Notes under the pieces: model-generated | Seen by the model: only the letters and a program-made list of their open reading frames with translations | Database searches by the model: none | What the model was told of the DNA's origin: nothing | Assembly: GCA_031278025.1 (NCBI GenBank) | Contig: JAITLF010000324.1 | Location: forward strand, 1 to 6,904 | Reading direction: 5' to 3' | Length of the DNA stretch: 6,904 bases | DNA from: Treponema sp. | Lineage (GTDB): Bacteria; Spirochaetota; Spirochaetia; Treponematales; Breznakiellaceae | Made by a program: the position numbers and the translations under genes | Shown here: positions 5,771-6,904 of the stretch, one piece after another | Numbering within the stretch: position 1 is the stretch's first letter | Layout of the letters: each line of letters begins with the position of its first letter

Positions 5771-6721
5771 ATGCCGGAAACCAAACAGCCCGTTGCGGAA
5801 ATCCGCGCGGCCTATGTAGAAACCATAACCGCCCTGGCGGAAAAGAATAAAAACATCGTCGTGTTGGAAGCGGACCTGATGAGCTGTACCAACACGGGGA
5901 GCTTCAAGAACCGTTACCCGGACCGTTTTGTCAACCTTGGCGTGGCCGAGGCAAACATGGTGGGCGTGGCGGCGGGCCTTTCGGCGGTAGGAAAAATACC
6001 CTTCGCGGCGACCTTTGCCTGTTTTGCGTCCCGCCGGGTGTACGATCAGTTTTTCATTTCCGCCAATTACGCCAAGCTGAACGTCAAACTCGTCGGCACG
6101 GATCCAGGAGTTACGGCGGCCTTCAACGGGGGAACCCACATGCCCTTTGAGGACCTGGCCCTGATGCGCGCCATCCCCCTTCTCACCATCGTGGAACCCT
6201 CCGACTCCTGGTCCTGCGCCGCCCTGGTGAAGGAAGCGGCGGAAACCTACGGCTGTGTGTACATCCGCTTTCCCCGCAAGCCCGTACCCGTACTATACAC
6301 CGAACACGACACGTTCCGATTCGGTGCGGCGCGGGTCCTCAAGAGCGGGAAGGATATATGCTTCATGGCCCTGGGGAGCCTTATGGTAAACGAATGCCTC
6401 AAGGCGCGGGAGATTCTAGCCGGCGCGGGTCTTGAGGCCGGCGTGGTGGACATCCTGACCTTGAAGCCCATAGACCGCGAGACGGTATTGGCGGAAGCGG
6501 CCAAGGCGCGGTGCGTGATAAGCGCGGAGAACCACCAGATCAACGGGGGCCTCGGCAGCGCCGTCGCGGAGATCCTGGCGGAGGCTTCCTACGGCGGCAG
6601 GTTCGCCCGCATAGGGATCATGGACGAGTTCGGGGAGGTGGGAACCCAGGAGTATCTAACCAAACGCTTCGGCCTTGACGCGGAGGCTGTCGCGGCTAAG
6701 GCAGCGGCGCTGGCGGGGTAA
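5771..6721 (+). CDS. Split transketolase, C-terminal (pyrimidine-binding and C-terminal domains) subunit
   Basis: A 316-residue partner of the preceding subunit. Residues 1 to about 170 form the Pyr domain: NLGVAEANMVGVAAGL (55-70) contains Glu 60, the residue that activates the ThDP aminopyrimidine ring, followed by FAATFACFASRRVYDQ (78-93) and GGTHMPFEDLALMRAIP (120-136). The C-terminal domain includes ALGSL, ENHQINGGLGSAV (253-265) and EFGEVGTQEYL (286-296). The absence of an N-terminal PP domain, together with the gene just upstream, shows this is one half of a split enzyme and not a truncated gene. The start lies three bases after the upstream stop, with AAGGGG in the end of that gene as ribosome binding site. 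A DXS-like or pyruvate-dehydrogenase E1-beta-like reading is less likely because the upstream partner is plainly transketolase-like. It is the last gene of the operon, followed by a terminator. Confidence 0.93.
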   Translation: MPETKQPVAEIRAAYVETITALAEKNKNIVVLEADLMSCTNTGSFKNRYPDRFVNLGVAEANMVGVAAGLSAVGKIPFAATFACFASRRVYDQFFISANYAKLNVKLVGTDPGVTAAFNGGTHMPFEDLALMRAIPLLTIVEPSDSWSCAALVKEAAETYGCVYIRFPRKPVPVLYTEHDTFRFGAARVLKSGKDICFMALGSLMVNECLKAREILAGAGLEAGVVDILTLKPIDRETVLAEAAKARCVISAENHQINGGLGSAVAEILAEASYGGRFARIGIMDEFGEVGTQEYLTKRFGLDAEAVAAKAAALAG

Positions 6722-6734
6722 CCCTGCCGGGGCG

Positions 6735-6766
6735 CTTCCCCGGATCCCCCGGGGAAGTATTTTTTT
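6735..6766 (+). terminator. Intrinsic terminator of the dehydrogenase-transketolase operon
   Basis: CTTCCCCGG (6735-6743) pairs perfectly with CCGGGGAAG (6749-6757) around a five-base loop, followed by TA and seven T's (6760-6766). It begins 13 bases after the transketolase stop codon, so it closes the right-arm operon. Confidence 0.9.
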
Positions 6767-6785
6767 ATGGTTTCGCGAGTGATAC

Positions 6786-6832
6786 AAGAGGAGGGGATAA
6801 TGATTGATTGGTTGACGCGTACGCCTCCTCTT
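6786..6832 (+). repeat. Inverted repeat covering the ribosome binding site of the next gene
   Basis: AAGAGGAGG (6786-6794) and CCTCCTCTT (6824-6832) are perfect 9-base complements separated by 29 bases. The left arm is the ribosome binding site of the frame starting at 6800; the right arm lies within its codons 9-11. Formation in mRNA would hide the site. Only TTT follows, so it is not a convincing terminator. Confidence 0.5.
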
Positions 6833-6904
6833 TCACAGGGAATCTCCCCGACCCGGTCTTTGGGACAGGGTGGGTATACCCGCATTGCGGGATATTCGTT
6901 CAAA
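6800..6904 (+). CDS. Unrecognised protein, N-terminal fragment (runs off right edge)
   Basis: An open frame of 35 codons starting MIDWLTRTPPLSQG and still open at the window edge. GGAGG (6790-6794) lies five bases before the ATG, which supports real translation. It follows the operon terminator, so it may belong to a separate transcription unit, although no clear promoter is seen in the short gap. I do not recognise the family: there is no signal peptide, no helix-turn-helix and no nucleotide-binding motif in the visible part. A chance frame cannot be excluded at this length. Confidence 0.45.
   Translation, partial: MIDWLTRTPPLSQGISPTRSLGQGGYTRIAGYSFK

Noticed and set aside
5743..5771. Frameshift or broken gene between the two transketolase parts
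   Set aside because: Each part has its own start, ribosome binding site and complete domain set, as in known two-chain transketolases.
5444..6139. A 231-codon minus-strand frame opposite the transketolase halves
   Set aside because: It is a shadow of conserved transketolase sequence in GC-rich DNA, crossing the junction between two real genes.
6872..6891. GGGTATACCC palindrome and adjoining CCCGCATTGCGGG
   Set aside because: Short and inside the partial reading frame, with no promoter context; probably chance in GC-rich sequence.
6589..6903. A 104-codon minus-strand frame at the right edge
   Set aside because: It overlaps the end of the transketolase gene and the terminator, and its product has no recognisable features.
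1..6904. CRISPR arrays, tRNA or rRNA genes, insertion sequences, attachment sites
   Set aside because: No spaced direct repeats, cloverleaf, transposase-like protein or terminal inverted repeats were seen on either strand.

Overview
The window carries two divergently oriented gene sets either side of a short AT-rich control region (about 3513-3897), and both point to catabolism of inositol or related cyclitols. Coding DNA is GC-rich, start sites have strong AGGAGG-type ribosome binding sites, and the genes are tightly packed. This fits an anaerobic or fermentative bacterium. A spirochaete of the Treponema type is my best guess from overall style, but no feature here proves the taxon.

Left arm (minus strand, read from 3512 down to 1): iolG (inositol 2-dehydrogenase), iolB (5-deoxy-glucuronate isomerase) and iolD (trihydroxycyclohexane-1,2-dione hydrolase), the last running off the left edge. 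These are steps 1, 4 and 3 of the classical myo-inositol pathway. iolE, iolC, iolJ and iolA are not visible and may lie beyond the left edge. iolG and iolB are only 10 bases apart. iolD follows after 92 bases that contain a GC-rich hairpin.

Control region: each arm has a good sigma-70-like promoter (TTTACA-17-TAGAAT for the left arm, TTGACA-17-GAGAAT for the right arm). Just downstream of each -10 box lies a LacI-family-type operator. The two operators share the 12-mer AAAACGTTTGCA in opposite orientation, with centres 208 bp apart. One repressor probably controls both arms, possibly by DNA looping.

Right arm (plus strand, 3898-6721): a second, different Gfo/Idh/MocA dehydrogenase followed by the two halves of a split transketolase, closed by a strong intrinsic terminator (6735-6766). 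A split transketolase is not part of the textbook inositol pathway. Its position behind an inositol-dehydrogenase-like gene and under the same apparent operator suggests an accessory or alternative route in which a ketose product is cleaved by C2 transfer. This is the most interesting biological point of the window.

Right edge (6767-6904): after the terminator a new reading frame begins at 6800 with a strong ribosome binding site and runs off the window. Its 35 visible residues are not recognisable. The ribosome binding site lies in a perfect 9-bp inverted repeat that could mask it.
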